Shown in pieces: positions 10,985 to 20,955 of a stretch of 64,000 nt of DNA. Made by a program: the position numbers and the translations under genes. The stretch is from Thalassia testudinum (taxonomy: Eukaryota > Streptophyta > Magnoliopsida > Alismatales > Hydrocharitaceae). The stretch spans positions 138,314,501 to 138,378,500 of the forward strand of contig JAZHRO010000036.1 in the NCBI GenBank assembly GCA_037157565.1, in the 5' to 3' direction. The notes under the pieces are model-generated. The model had not been told where the DNA came from. It searched no databases and was given only the letters and a program-made list of their open reading frames with translations. Numbering within the stretch: the first letter of the stretch is position 1; every line of letters begins with the position of its first letter.

Positions 10985-11782
10985 AAGAAATTAATTCTAA
11001 AGTCAAAGGAAGTATGTTCTTGATCTTCTCCAGGAGACATGCATGGTAGGTGCCAAGCCAACCTCGATTCCCATTTATGAAGACAACTCTGAATTAGTAG
11101 ATGCCAAACAATTCAGAACACTGGTTGGTTAGTTGCTATATGTAATTGTGATATGGCCTAACATCTCACTTGCTATTAGCAAAGTGAGCCAATTTGTGGA
11201 CAAATCTAAGAGAGTCCACTGGGAGGCTACCATGATGATCTAGAGATATCTGAAGTCTGTGCCTTGGAAAGGGCTTCTATTCTCTCATGTTAGGGACCTT
11301 GGAGTAATGGCCTATATTGATGTTGATTATGTTGGGTGCCCTAAGGATAGGAAGTCCCCTATGGGTTTTTGCACCTTTGTGGGAGGCAATCTGGTTATAT
11401 GGAGTAGCGAGAAACAGATCGTTGTCACCTGATCTATTGCTGAGTCCGAGTATAGGGTTATGGCATAAGCATTTGTTGAGTTGATGTGGATTAGGTCGAT
11501 CCTTCAGGATCTCCAGCTCCCTATTATAGATCCTATGGATTTGAGATGCGAAGGCACAACAACTACCTTTATTGCCAATAATCTTGCCTTCCACGAACGC
11601 ATGAAGCATGTGGAAGTGGACTGGCATTACACTAGAGATATGATTCTGAAAGGATTCATTCGCACTGTTCATATGGCGTCCAAAGATCAGGTAGTTGATA
11701 TGTTCACCAAAGCACTTCCTAGATCTAGCTTCGACATATGTTCTTCCAAGTTGAGCATGATTGACATTTATACTCCAACTTG
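10985..11782 (+). pseudogene. Copia-3 RT C-terminus and RNase H, broken
   Basis: It begins with SQRKYVLDLLQET (near 10993), which in intact elements lies about 60-70 residues after YVDD; the core upstream is missing. It continues with LDK-type codons VSQFVDKSKRVHWEA, RNase H VDYVGCPKDRKSPMGF, AESEYRVMA and the tail MKHVEVDWHYTRD and VDMFTKALPR, ending at a TGA just before the polypurine tract. In-frame stops (for example TAG near 11240 and TGA near 11430) break it. Confidence 0.88.
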
Positions 11783-11938
11783 AGGGGGAGTGTTGACATT
11801 TCTATTACTATCTTTTGTTCTTATTTTCTTCCTTATTGTATGTAGTATAGGGGGTTGCCTGTTATTTTCCCTAGGGTTCCGCTTCTATAAATGGGATCCT
11901 AGGGTTATGTGAAAGTAAGGAAGCCACATGCCTCTACA
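11780..11938 (+). repeat. Copia-3 polypurine tract and 3' LTR
   Basis: TTGAGGGGGAG (11780-11790) is the polypurine tract for plus-strand priming. The LTR TGTTGACATT...CCTCTACA (11791-11938, 148 bp) follows at once and is bounded on the right by the target repeat TCATC. It keeps the canonical TG...CA ends that the 5' copy has lost. Confidence 0.9.
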
Positions 11939-11957
11939 TCATCCAAATGGGGCCTTA

Positions 11958-12418
11958 GGAATCCTCGTTGAAGGTTTGACCACCACCATCGCCCACACTA
12001 CAGTGAGATCCTCTGCAGCAAATGAAAGCTCAGAGCAGCTACTCAATCTCCTAAAGGTAGGTACAATGGATTCCACCTCTCAAAAAAAATGGTTTCCACC
12101 ACTTCAACACACCTCAAGCAAAGGACCTCAACTAGAAGGGGTTGTCATTGGGGAGGAGGTACTTTTTCCCAAGTTCTTTATCGTAAGCAACCATGAAATG
12201 CCATTGAACAACCCCCATCTTGCATATAGTGGTGCAAAAAAGTAATCTTTTATGTAACTCCTTTGGCACCCCTTCAACAACAGTTTTTCCCTTTTCATGT
12301 ATGAAATTCGTGCCCCCCCTACATTCTTAAATGGTAGCTGAATGTTAGCCACGCTTGGTTGTTTGGACATCACATCTTTGATCAAGTACTCCCTCAGTGT
12401 TTTAAATGCTGATGGCAT
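11958..12418 (-). other. Unidentified coding-like stretch
   Basis: Minus strand 12418-12128 is open for 96 codons and reads like ordinary protein (for example FKNVGGARISYMKREKLLL and YARWGLFNGISWLL), but I do not recognise the family. Position suggests it may be part of LINE fragment A, on the other side of the MITE. It could equally be chance. Confidence 0.25.
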
Positions 12419-12570
12419 GTCGCCGGCATGCTGTCGACATGGCCATTTCTAGGAAGTGGTCGTGCTGACATGAATAAGGTGTCGGTTTATAGGGATGCCA
12501 GTGGCATGCTGACCCTATCAATGGCATGTCGATGATAGGGGTGGCATGCCGCTGGATGCCGACCATCTGG
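12411..12570. repeat. GGCATG-rich degenerate repeat cluster
   Basis: Variants of TGGCATGYYG or its complement recur about every 20-30 bp (GATGGCATGTCG, CCGGCATGCTG, AGTGGCATGCTG, AATGGCATGTCG, GTGGCATGCCG). It is preceded by GTGTTTTAAATGC, which recalls the TTTTAAA-type hAT ends elsewhere in the window. No matching right terminus was found, so the class is unknown. Confidence 0.45.
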
Positions 12571-13782
12571 GGTGCTGTTGCGTCACACACACACAGGTGT
12601 CCCCACATCATAACCTTGTCATGCATCCTTCGAGCAAAATGGCTGAATGAGAGGCAATGGCAAGTTGGCAACTTCGCAACACCCCCGGCTACCCATGGGC
12701 ATCCCTTCAACCATTGGAGACATGGGTAGTACGACGATGACAACACTTGCCTGGGACAGTGTTTTTAGGGCCCCCCGCCCCCCCCAAATTGTCCCTCTCT
12801 ACCCTGTCATCCTCACTCATCCTCCTCCACAAGATGAGGCAAATTTTAACCTCCCTAATTATGACACCTGCATAGCTCCACTTTTACCAACCTCCTTCTA
12901 AACTTGTCCATATATGGAGGGCAGTAGCTGTGGTTGGTTTGATTTTACCAGCTGCTCTCTCCGTCTCAGACTTTTCCAGCACCTTTGGTCCTTTTGCTGC
13001 ATTAGACAGCCCCATTCTCTCTCTGTTCTCTTTAAGACTTCCTCCTAATCAAAGATCAAGAGGCTAGGCAAAGGAGTACCATAGGAATTGAGCAGGGGCT
13101 CCTCTGCAATTTCCTCTTCCTAACCATCAAAGTCCAGAAAACATTATGGTTAGCACATGAGAGGTTGGAATTGAGAGGTGATAATCATCTCCTATACTAC
13201 CTATCTTGATCCATTAATCCTTCCAATGGATTTAAGTTATCATTACCTCAAGGAGGGCAAGGGATTGTGGGTATGGGACTGACTGTTTGAAACCAGTGGC
13301 TGGCGTCTTCAGTAGCCACTTCCTTTACTTGAGGTGCCAATTGGGATGGCCTCGATGATAACCAATCTGCTGTTGTGGCTGTTCATCGGAACTGCAAGCT
13401 TAGTGTGCCTTTCTCTGCCATAGTGGCCATCTGTTGGGTGGCTCTGAGGGACTCCTTGGACTGGTCTGCCTTTGCTGGTGCCTCCTCCCCCCATGGTTAC
13501 TTGGTGAGAAGCGGTAATTTTTCAAGGGCACAATGCCATTGTTCCATCTACTTGAGTACATGCTGATATAATATAGTATGATTTGACTTTTTTTGTCCTT
13601 GCACTTTGCTCACCATGAATATGCACCTCGTTTGAAGTGCACATGGCCTATCAATTACCGATATTCTGGTTCCTTAAAAAAAAATATTTTGATCACTGGT
13701 TTCTGTATCTCCTGATGTGTACATCAGAATTTCCTTTTGGTAAATTTCTTTGCTTATTTAATTCTTGTGCTTGTCCCAACAG
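12571..13782. other. Non-coding, probable CSK intron
   Basis: No gene or transposon recognised. It holds a short CA run (12587-12596), a C-rich stretch near 12770-12787 and several TC-rich patches. The 3' end is a pyrimidine-rich acceptor (TTGTCCCAACAG) for the CSK exon at 13783. No CSK exon was found here, so the intron probably extends left past the transposon nest. Confidence 0.5.
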
Positions 13783-13848
13783 AGAGCAGTATTACTGCAA
13801 CAGTTGTCATGGCAAAATAATGTCAGAATGAGCCATCTGGTGGAGCAA
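13783..13848 (+). CDS. CSK: Chloroplast sensor kinase, internal exon (pre-H-box helix)
   Basis: Exon of 66 nt between acceptor CCAACAG and donor GTAAGC, phase 0 at both ends. It encodes RAVLLQQLSWQNNVRMSHLV then EQ. In plant CSK this is the helix leading into the dimerisation/H-box segment. CSK is a nuclear-encoded, plastid-targeted relative of cyanobacterial two-component sensor kinases that couples plastoquinone redox state to plastid transcription. The transit peptide and GAF domain lie further 5' and are not in the window. Identification rests on the six exons together. Confidence 0.88.
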
Positions 13849-13937
13849 GTAAGCTGTTTTAATTGCTCTCTGATACTGTCTGATGGTAAAATGTGCCAGT
13901 AGCACTGAATTTTCCTTTTTCTTGATAAAACATATAG

Positions 13938-14006
13938 ATCCGAGCTCCACTTTCAAACATTAGGACTCTGACCAAAATGTTATCAGTCCATGCAAAACGA
14001 TCAGAG
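13938..14006 (+). CDS. CSK: Chloroplast sensor kinase, internal exon (H-box)
   Basis: 69 nt, phase 0 at both ends. The acceptor is ACATATAG and the donor GTTCGT. It encodes IRAPLSNIRTLTKML followed by SVHAKRSE. With the last codons of the previous exon this gives EQIRAPLSN, which aligns with the histidine-kinase H-box (S-H-E-x-R-x-P-L). The phospho-acceptor His position is Glu. Land-plant CSKs are known to have departed from the canonical histidine, so this is probably not damage. The intron before it is 89 bp. Confidence 0.9.
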
Positions 14007-14077
14007 GTTCGTTGATTACCCTTATTTTAATGTAATTATATATTTTTCAGTAGAATTGAGTTTCATATATTTGACAG

Positions 14078-14170
14078 ATATCATATGACATAATTGAGGA
14101 CATACTTGTACAAGGCCATCAAATGAAAGAAACTCTGCAACAACTTCAGGATGCTGTATACTTTACCAAG
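14078..14170 (+). CDS. CSK: Chloroplast sensor kinase, internal exon (dimerisation helix)
   Basis: 93 nt, phase 0 at both ends. The acceptor is TTTGACAG and the donor GTACTT. It encodes ISYDIIEDILVQGHQMKE then TLQQLQDAVYFTK, an amphipathic helix forming the second arm of the dimerisation hairpin. The preceding intron is only 71 bp and the next 717 bp, in strong contrast to the giant intron downstream. Confidence 0.9.
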
Positions 14171-14887
14171 GTACTTAATGGTTAGGTCTCGTCTCTTTTG
14201 ATAACATTAAGATCTACCCATTTCCGCTGCTTTATATCAAAAGATACCTAGCATAGAGCATAGGAAAGATGAAAAGTTTCGTCCTTTACTAACTTTGTCT
14301 GCTGTGCTTTTAGAGGTCAGTTTATCAGTATTTATCTTATCTGCGTTACCTTGTGTATGTATTATTATGAAGTCTATAATTATGTGAATTAATGCAGATA
14401 ATGCACGAAAATCTATTGACCTTGCCCACAGCCTGGCACAAAACAGTTTTTAGTTTGTGCAATCATACGTACAATGGAGAATATAATCTTAAAACAAAGG
14501 AATTATCAATTTTCTGTTAGAGAGGTAAAGAATGCTGATGTGGACTTTACTACACTGCTATAGGTTCTTTGCTTCGGGTTGCTTTAATTAGAAGCTATGA
14601 AAGAGTTCTGAGATGCATTTAGAATGTCATATGGTTAACTTTGTTATGTGGTGGCATGGGACCCTTTCCCTGCAGATTGACCTTGTATTTATTGTGTAAT
14701 TTTATCTAGTGTGACCAGAATAAAAGCCTGTACGATGTCTTTTTTTTTTTTTATTAAATTGCAATGGCATGTTCTTTTTAAAACAATTGACATACTTATA
14801 TTATTTGCTCTTTGGGTGGTTTTTTTTTTTTTTTTTTGAATGGGTGTTTTTTGGGTGAATTTAATTTAACTTTATCTTATGCCTCAG

Positions 14888-15105
14888 GCAAATATTATGA
14901 GGTACAATGAAGAAGCTTTGAAAAAGTTACCAGATTCAGCTAATGGTCATGCAGAATTTTTACTGTTGTCTAGAAATACTTTCGGAGATGATCACAAGCA
15001 GACAAGCTATAACATAAATTCAACATCTGCCTTAGATTCCATTGCAAAGGATTCACAATTGCCTATGCCACCTCTTGTTCTTGCACCGCAACAAAGAAAC
15101 ATCAG
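14888..15105 (+). CDS. CSK: Chloroplast sensor kinase, exon linking dimerisation helix to ATPase domain
   Basis: 218 nt with acceptor TATGCCTCAG. It starts ANIMRYNEEALKKL, continues through a poorly conserved serine-rich linker, and ends LPMPPLVLAPQQRNI plus two bases (AG) before donor GTATCA. The two leftover bases fix which acceptor of the next exon, 24.7 kb away, keeps the frame. Linkers of this kind precede the GHKL ATPase domain in CSK. No stops or gaps are seen. Confidence 0.9.
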
Positions 15106-16484
15106 GTATCATATTCCCTTGACCTACATGTTTTTGTGTTTTATTTATTTATATTGGCTATTATCACTTACTGTGGAACCATTTTTATAATTTAATGTTA
15201 GAATAGTGATGTATATGATGTGATTGGTCTAGCAGGCACCAAAAATAACCCTGATTTATCTCATAGGAGAAATCTGATAAAAAAAAAACCTCATTTCTTC
15301 TATAATTGTTATTTTTTTCTTGAGAGAAAAAGATGAAGATTGCCGGAGATCAGCAATTATCTTGAATTTTTTTTTTGTTTTTTGGAAACGGAAAAGGGTC
15401 AAGACCATGTAAGTCCCCACCGAAAGAATTTGTATCATCAGCCCCAAGGCTTGTATTAGTAAAAGGAATGGATTCATAGATTATGGTTCATAACTTTGAA
15501 AGAAAAGACACTTCCCTTACAACATTCTCTTAAAATTATTACTAAAAGACAAGCCTGCAAAAATCGATCTATGCTGTTGAATAATCGTATGTGGTCGAGG
15601 TCCAAACCACATATCAATATTTAGGCCTATAATCAAATAGACCGATTAATTAATTGATTAATCATTCGATCGAACATTGGGTGTTTTAATTATTTGTCTT
15701 GATTGGTACGTTAAAGAAAAAAAGAACCCTACCCGACTTCTCCATTCCCCTCCCCCTACATTCGAATCCTAATGAAATCCTAAACTTGCACACCTCTCCG
15801 ATTCTCCTCAATCCTCCATCATCACCGCCCTCCTTGTCGCCTGTCGGGTTTCCTTGAGAGAATATGCATGTCAAAAAAATAATACAAATACATATATATA
15901 TTTAATTTATATATATGTATATCTAATATGTATAATAGTATACATAATTATATTTAGATTTTTAAATACTTAAAAATACTTAACTGAGTAATCCCCGATT
16001 AATCACCCACATACCGTATGCTCCTTAATCGGTGACCTTACTTACTGAATACCAACTGGGGATTTCTACAGTCTTGCTAAGAGAAGAGACGTGAAATTTA
16101 TAATATGATTTATAATAAAATAATATTGACTTAGGCATCTTAGTTGGCTTGGATGCATTAGGAGTAGACTCAACATGTTGCAAGGTACGAGACATCAAGC
16201 TTTCACACATGGTGTAATGTTACGTGCAACATATAATTTTTTTAATGGTAGCTTTATTTTGTGAGTTTTCTATGAGGTAAAAGCTATTACACATGATAGT
16301 TAGGTGAACATGATAAAAAATAATATCAAAGCTTTAGTAGATGCAGAATTTCTTAAGTAGTCACCATTATGAAGAACTCGCTAAATGACCTATGGGAATT
16401 AAGCCATAGGAGAATAGTGTGCTATAAGTTGATGAAGGTCTTGTATAAAAGTTACTTTATAAAGACTTCATATGACCTATTGAC
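15106..16484. other. Intron sequence without recognised elements
   Basis: AT-rich, non-coding. It includes GATTAATTAATTGATTAATC (15643-15662) and related GATTAATC motifs near 16000, and a TA-rich microsatellite around 15890-15930. These could be ends of a small hAT-type element, but no inverted pair with a target duplication was found. Confidence 0.5.
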
Positions 16485-17033
16485 ATCATAAAGAAAGCAT
16501 CGTTTCTTATATTCAATTGCAAACTTCTTGCCTTGAGGGTAGTTCCAAATGAGGGTAATGTTGACCTATTCAGTGGTTGTCGGATGATGTGGAAGGCTAA
16601 GGCACCTCTTAAGGTGAGGTTTTGTTGGGGATTTAGGAGGCAATGTATTGTAATAGAGGTGAGGTGGAGAAGATGGGCCTTTGACATAGACAACTTGTTC
16701 TCTTTGCAAATGTGGAGAAGATGCAAATCATCTCTTCCTTTGTCCATTTGAAGGATGCACTTGGCAAGAGGCCAACGCTTAGTGGATTGATGTCACATTC
16801 TTTGTAGACTTTTGGAAGACTTTTAGGCAGGGTAGTGCGACTAGCCCCAATGTTTTCCATGCAAAGTGGAAAATAGTAAGCAATGATTTTTGTCACCTTA
16901 TGAAAATGTTATTCTTTTTGTTCGTTCATGCTTGTCGGAGTGGGAAACTTTGTAATTTTTGATGTGATTTTTGGCTACTTTAGTAAGATTTTGGATGACT
17001 ACAGCAGTTATTTGTTCCCCTTCACAAAAAAAA
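16485..17033 (+). mobile_element. LINE fragment B, 3' end with poly(A)
   Basis: The + strand around 16570-16760 reads CRMMWKAKAPLKVRFCWGF, then a degenerate Cys-containing stretch. This is the zf-RVT domain near the C-terminus of plant L1 ORF2. The element ends CTTCACAAAAAAAA (to 17033), preceded by a small stem-loop (TGACT 16996-17000 with AGTTA 17006-17010). It is a 5'-truncated, heavily mutated copy. The left border is approximate. Confidence 0.7.
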
Positions 17034-17730
17034 TGGAACTTAATATATTGTACTAAATATTGTTTAAATCATTTCTTGATTGTCTTTTTATTTCTTCGTA
17101 GAAATAACCTTAGTTAAATCACATTTCGATCACGTTTCTCAATCATGATTGGTGTCGTAGTCCATCTTTTTATCAATACTCTAGCCTGACGGTTGGACCT
17201 ACTTCCTTGCATTCAGTTCACTTCAATTGAAATGTGTACAAGAAGCTCTCAGTGATCGAATCACCCAACTAGTAACTCTTGTCATTGCACCATTGCCTAT
17301 GTTTGTTCCTTGCTCACAGATCACCGAAAGGGGAAAAAATTGATTCATGACTGATTTTCCATCAATTAGGTAAAGACAACTTTCTCCTTTTGCATACCTT
17401 AATGTGCCATAGAAACATTCAAGGTGGTTTGGATGTTTGCAAAGAAGGTCATTAAATGCCTTAGTTAGGAGGTGTGAGGACTTGGGGGTTGAACGTGCTA
17501 GGAGGGGGTGAGGAAGACCAAAGAAGTGTTGGAAGGAAATTATTAAGTATGACTTCAATTACTTAAATTTAAGCCTAGAAGTGGCTCAAAATAGATCACA
17601 ATAGAGTCAATCCATGTAGGTTGTAATTAATTTCATGCTTCTTTATAAAACTTAAAATCTTTAGATATATATCATTCATCACAAATTTTTTGCATAAATG
17701 CTAAAATCATCGACAATAAAATAATGTAAT
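17034..17730. other. Intron sequence without recognised elements
   Basis: No gene recognised. A 111-codon minus-strand open stretch (17558-17223) has no recognisable domain and is treated as chance. The region ends at the TRIM-like element, preceded by GTAAT, its possible target repeat. Confidence 0.45.
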
Positions 17731-17902
17731 TATCGGGAATAAAGTGTGCCATGTGGTAGTGCCACGTGGCAGCTAGTCAGGCCACGTGGTGGCCAGTTAG
17801 GGGCCTACCTAGGCACTGATTTTGAAGTCCTTTGAGTCCTATTTTTTGTTTACTTAGATTGTAAGTTTTGCTTATTTGGTATGTTAGTTTTCAGGAAGGT
17901 TG

Positions 17903-19923
17903 TGATAAACATCAGTTTATAATCATTCTTATGCCCTAAAACTGATCTAGCTCTTAGGATTTTATCTTCGTAAATGGGTTTTCGGGCTACATTTAGCATT
18001 TTTTAGGATAAGCATGCATCGCATAAGTTTTGTAATTTTGACACGTTTGTTTGAGTGCTAGGGATAAATAGATAGCCAGATCCTTAGAACTCTAGCACTC
18101 AGGAAGGCAGCAGATGAAGAAGAAGCTCATTCTAGCTGACCCTAGCTGAATCCAGCTCATCATGGCTGGATCCCAGCTCAACCAGGTTGGGTTTAGCTCT
18201 CTTTAGCTCCATTAAGCTCTTCTTAGCTGGATGGTAGCTCAGGGTAGCTTAACTCAGCTCAACTCAGCTTAGATTCAGCTCAACTTAGTTGAGTCTAGTT
18301 TATCCTAGCTCCAATTAGTTCACTGGGAGCTCAAGCTAGCTTGACTTAGTTGACTTGAGTTCACTCCAGCTCCAGTCTAGCTCTCCCCAGCTTCACTCAG
18401 CTCTTGGCAACTGAGCTCTCGCTAGTTTAGCTACTACCTGTCAACTTAGTAGCTAAGCTAGCTCAAGAGTTTCCAACAAAAGCAGATCCAGCTCAACCCA
18501 GCTTTAGACAAGTTGAAACCAACTCAACTTAGCTCTACTACTCAAGCTTAACTGCTAGTAGAAGAATTAGCTAGCTAAGCTGAGTAGCTAAGCTTCTAAG
18601 AAGACCTCTTCAACCACCATTAGCTCCAGGAAGAATTCTTCAGCTCCAGACTACCTCCAGTCGGCTCCACATCACTTCACCTCAGCTCCACTACTACCCT
18701 GCTAGCTAAGCTAGCTTAGCTAGCATAACTTAGTTCATCAACACCTCCTCTACCATGGCCGTTTAACCTAGCTACTAGCGCCGCCACCAACCACCTACCC
18801 CTGGCCCCTATTTTTGGTGCCAACCTTAGCACCCCTTGGCCCCTTAATCACCACCATGGATGGCCACCCAAGGGTGCTTCCAACCCTTAACTACCCCCCT
18901 TCATAACCCTTGAGTTGGTGCCAAGAAACCTTGGCCCTTGGGTCACCTAACTACCTCCTAAAACCTATCCTAACCATACACCTACTCCACGCCAACATCT
19001 CCCATCACCACTCCTACAAATACCACCCATAACTACCATTATTCTCCACCCTTGGCTACATTAATCTAGTGCAAAACCTTCTCCATATCCACCAAAAATT
19101 CAGCCAAGAAGAAGAAGAGAAGAAGATTAAGGAGACAATCTTGTCTCCTTGGTGCCTTCTTCTTCTTCCTTTCTCTCTTGTGCCAAGCCAAGGAGGTCAT
19201 ACAACAAGGGAGGATAGCCAAGCAAAGGAGGAATTAGGGTGGTCCACGTCTACCTTAGGAGGACTCAAGAAGCAGGTCATCCAGGCTTGTAGGGAGCATG
19301 CACACCCACCTAGGGTTTGCCACAAGGAGGATGTCTAGGAGAGAGGGATTTCTTTTGGCTCCGGGGCAACTAGAATTGGAACAGAAATTTCAGGCGTCAC
19401 CATTTTCTTCATCCTAAGCTTTCTTCTACTTTTGCATTTTATTTTTTCATTATAGTGTTTGCTTTCTTGTTAGAGATTACAAGCGAGAATCATTCTCGCT
19501 TGTGAGTTCAACCCCTTTTGTAAAACAACTTTTCTTTAAGAAGCATTCCTCTACTTTCCTTTTAGTTAGCTTGTGATTGTTTTTGTTGTGTCTTGTTCCT
19601 CCATTATTCCAAGGCTCTTGTCCTTGGAGTGAGTGGAGAAACAAGGCACTTGTTGCCTTGTTATTAGCCTTTATTTCCCGTCTTCTCCGCACTTGCTTTT
19701 TGCCCGAAGAAAAACCCAAAAAAATATATATATTAAAAAAAAACAAAAAGAAAGTTGATTTTTGGTTTTCAAGCAAGAGAATTTCAATTCGCATTTCCGC
19801 CTTCTTTGGAACGACCCAAATACTTACCGAGTACTCGGTCCTTATAAATTTTAATAGCGATCAAAATTGCGTGTTGCAATGACATTCAAACCCATTTTAA
19901 CAAATCATGCTTTTTCGCAATCA
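17903..19923. mobile_element. Solo LTR 1 (2,021 bp) inside the TRIM-like 5' LTR
   Basis: It begins TGATAAACATC and ends CGCAATCA, so it has TG...CA termini, and it is flanked by the direct repeat GGTTG (17898-17902 and 19924-19928). The host LTR continues exactly across it when compared with the intact 3' LTR of the TRIM-like element, giving an independent control for both borders. There is no pol or internal domain, so it is what remains after LTR-LTR recombination. The size suggests a Gypsy-type LTR. It includes an AGCT-rich tract. Confidence 0.9.
18121..18724. repeat. AGCT-dense degenerate repeat tract in solo LTR 1
   Basis: By hand count the palindromic tetramer AGCT occurs more than 40 times in about 600 bp, usually as CAGCTC, TTAGCT or CTAGCTAAG. 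It is not a clean tandem array: spacing varies from 4 to about 25 bp. A random sequence would have two or three. Function unknown. Confidence 0.88.
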
Positions 19924-20239
19924 GGTTGTTTAGAGGATTTACTTTGATTGGGATTTGTTCTTTCTTATTTTAGGAGATATGATTTGATTAGTTTGTTTTA
20001 TAGTTTTGAGGATATGTTTTTTCTATAAAAGGGAGTCTTCCTCTTCTAATTGTTGGAGTTAATACAATAATTCTTCGTACAATTCTCAACTGCTCTCCCT
20101 CTCTCTCTCTCAAGATTGTTGGCCCTCCTTCATAGTTGTCGACCATCTGTACCGCTGGCCAATGTGGAACAACCCTCGTTGGATTGTTTTTGCCACACGC
20201 CTAGGAGCCTCCACGCTTCATATTGCGTAAATCTTGATA

Positions 20240-20252
20240 TAGTATCAGAGCC
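20240..20252 (+). promoter_or_regulatory. Primer-binding site of the TRIM-like element
   Basis: TAGTATCAGAGCC differs at one base from TGGTATCAGAGCC, the sequence complementary to initiator Met-tRNA. It lies directly after the 5' LTR and shows that this is a genuine retroelement internal region despite the lack of pol. Confidence 0.82.
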
Positions 20253-20955
20253 TATGATCTAGTCTCTTAGGTGTGTGTGTTCTCTTGGCCACACGCATGT
20301 GGTTCCTCATCTCCGACAAGTCCTCACCACATCCAGCACCTTATGCGGAATAGAAGGATCGTAGATCGAAGAAGATGATTGATGCCAACACCATGACCAC
20401 CGAAGCCATGTTATCAGGAGGAAAAGGCAAGATGGTTGTTTATGCAACCAAGAAAAGGAAGCTTGAGGAGATCTTTCAAAAGGTATTTCAGTTTGTATGG
20501 TGCCTTTGTATTCGATTTTTTACTCTTCAAAAGAGGAGGTCCTATCGAAATAAAGGGTGCCAAACACTTCAAGAAGATTAAAGGGTGCCAAAGGAGCATT
20601 GACTATCGAGCATATGTCAGGACCAGTGGTTGCCGCATCGACTTTGACTCAAGAATGAGAAGAGGCATAGTGTAGCCTCTTCACAAAGACTGCATCGACT
20701 TCTCCACTTTCTCTTGATGACCTTGACTCGAAGAAATGTTAAGGGCCTTTTTCGGCTCACGAGCAAGGCACCATACTCTTTGAGGAGACACGTTGAACCC
20801 TTTAACACATCAGGAAATGCCGAGATAAAGGGCTCAACTCTCAAGCGTAGAAGAAGCATGATGACCATCCTCAATTTTTCAGAGAAGAATGGTGTAGCAA
20901 CATCATCATCAAGTTTAGCAAGTCATTATCCTCTCGATCTCTACTTGAGGGGGAG
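20253..20955 (+). other. Internal region of the TRIM-like element
   Basis: About 0.7 kb with no recognisable gag, protease, integrase or RT. A short open frame starts at 20375 (MIDANTMTTEAMLSGGKGKM) but has no domain I know. The region ends with the polypurine tract CTTGAGGGGGAG at 20944-20955. Confidence 0.75.

Larger units (their letters stand above)
8070..11938 (+). mobile_element. Copia-3: complete-ended, internally deleted Copia element
   Basis: Two short LTRs (8070-8231 and 11791-11938) share the core from TTGTTCTTRTTTTCTTCC to GGAAG. The direct repeat TCATC flanks both (8065-8069 and 11939-11943). A primer-binding site follows the 5' LTR and a polypurine tract precedes the 3' LTR, so both borders are real. 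Inside are gag, a protease/integrase remnant and RNase H. The RT core with its YVDD box is missing between roughly 10960 and 10990. The copy is non-autonomous and has many stops. Confidence 0.92.
7679..11954. mobile_element. Tourist-like (PIF/Harbinger) MITE split by Copia-3
   Basis: Seen: left end GGCCCTGTTTGGTTG and inverted right end GGCCCCATTTGGATG match at 12 of 15 bases. Both ends are flanked by TTA (7676-7678 and 11955-11957). A 3-bp TTA duplication with GGnnnnGTTTG-type ends is characteristic of Tourist/Harbinger MITEs. Without the 3.9-kb Copia-3 inserted near its right end (after 8069), the MITE is about 0.4 kb, a normal size. The interior is AT-rich and non-coding. Confidence 0.85.

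Noticed and set aside
12900..13780. Upstream CSK exon directly before 13783
   Set aside because: I searched for the conserved stretch preceding the RAVLLQQ exon (ending in an MDQ-like sequence before a GT) and found none.
15540..16040. A small hAT MITE with GATTAATC motifs
   Set aside because: Related motifs occur at both sides, but no inverted termini with an 8-bp duplication could be matched.
19069..19338. 89-codon frame in the CSK intron
   Set aside because: It lies inside solo LTR 1 in what is probably the transcribed leader of the LTR; no known domain.
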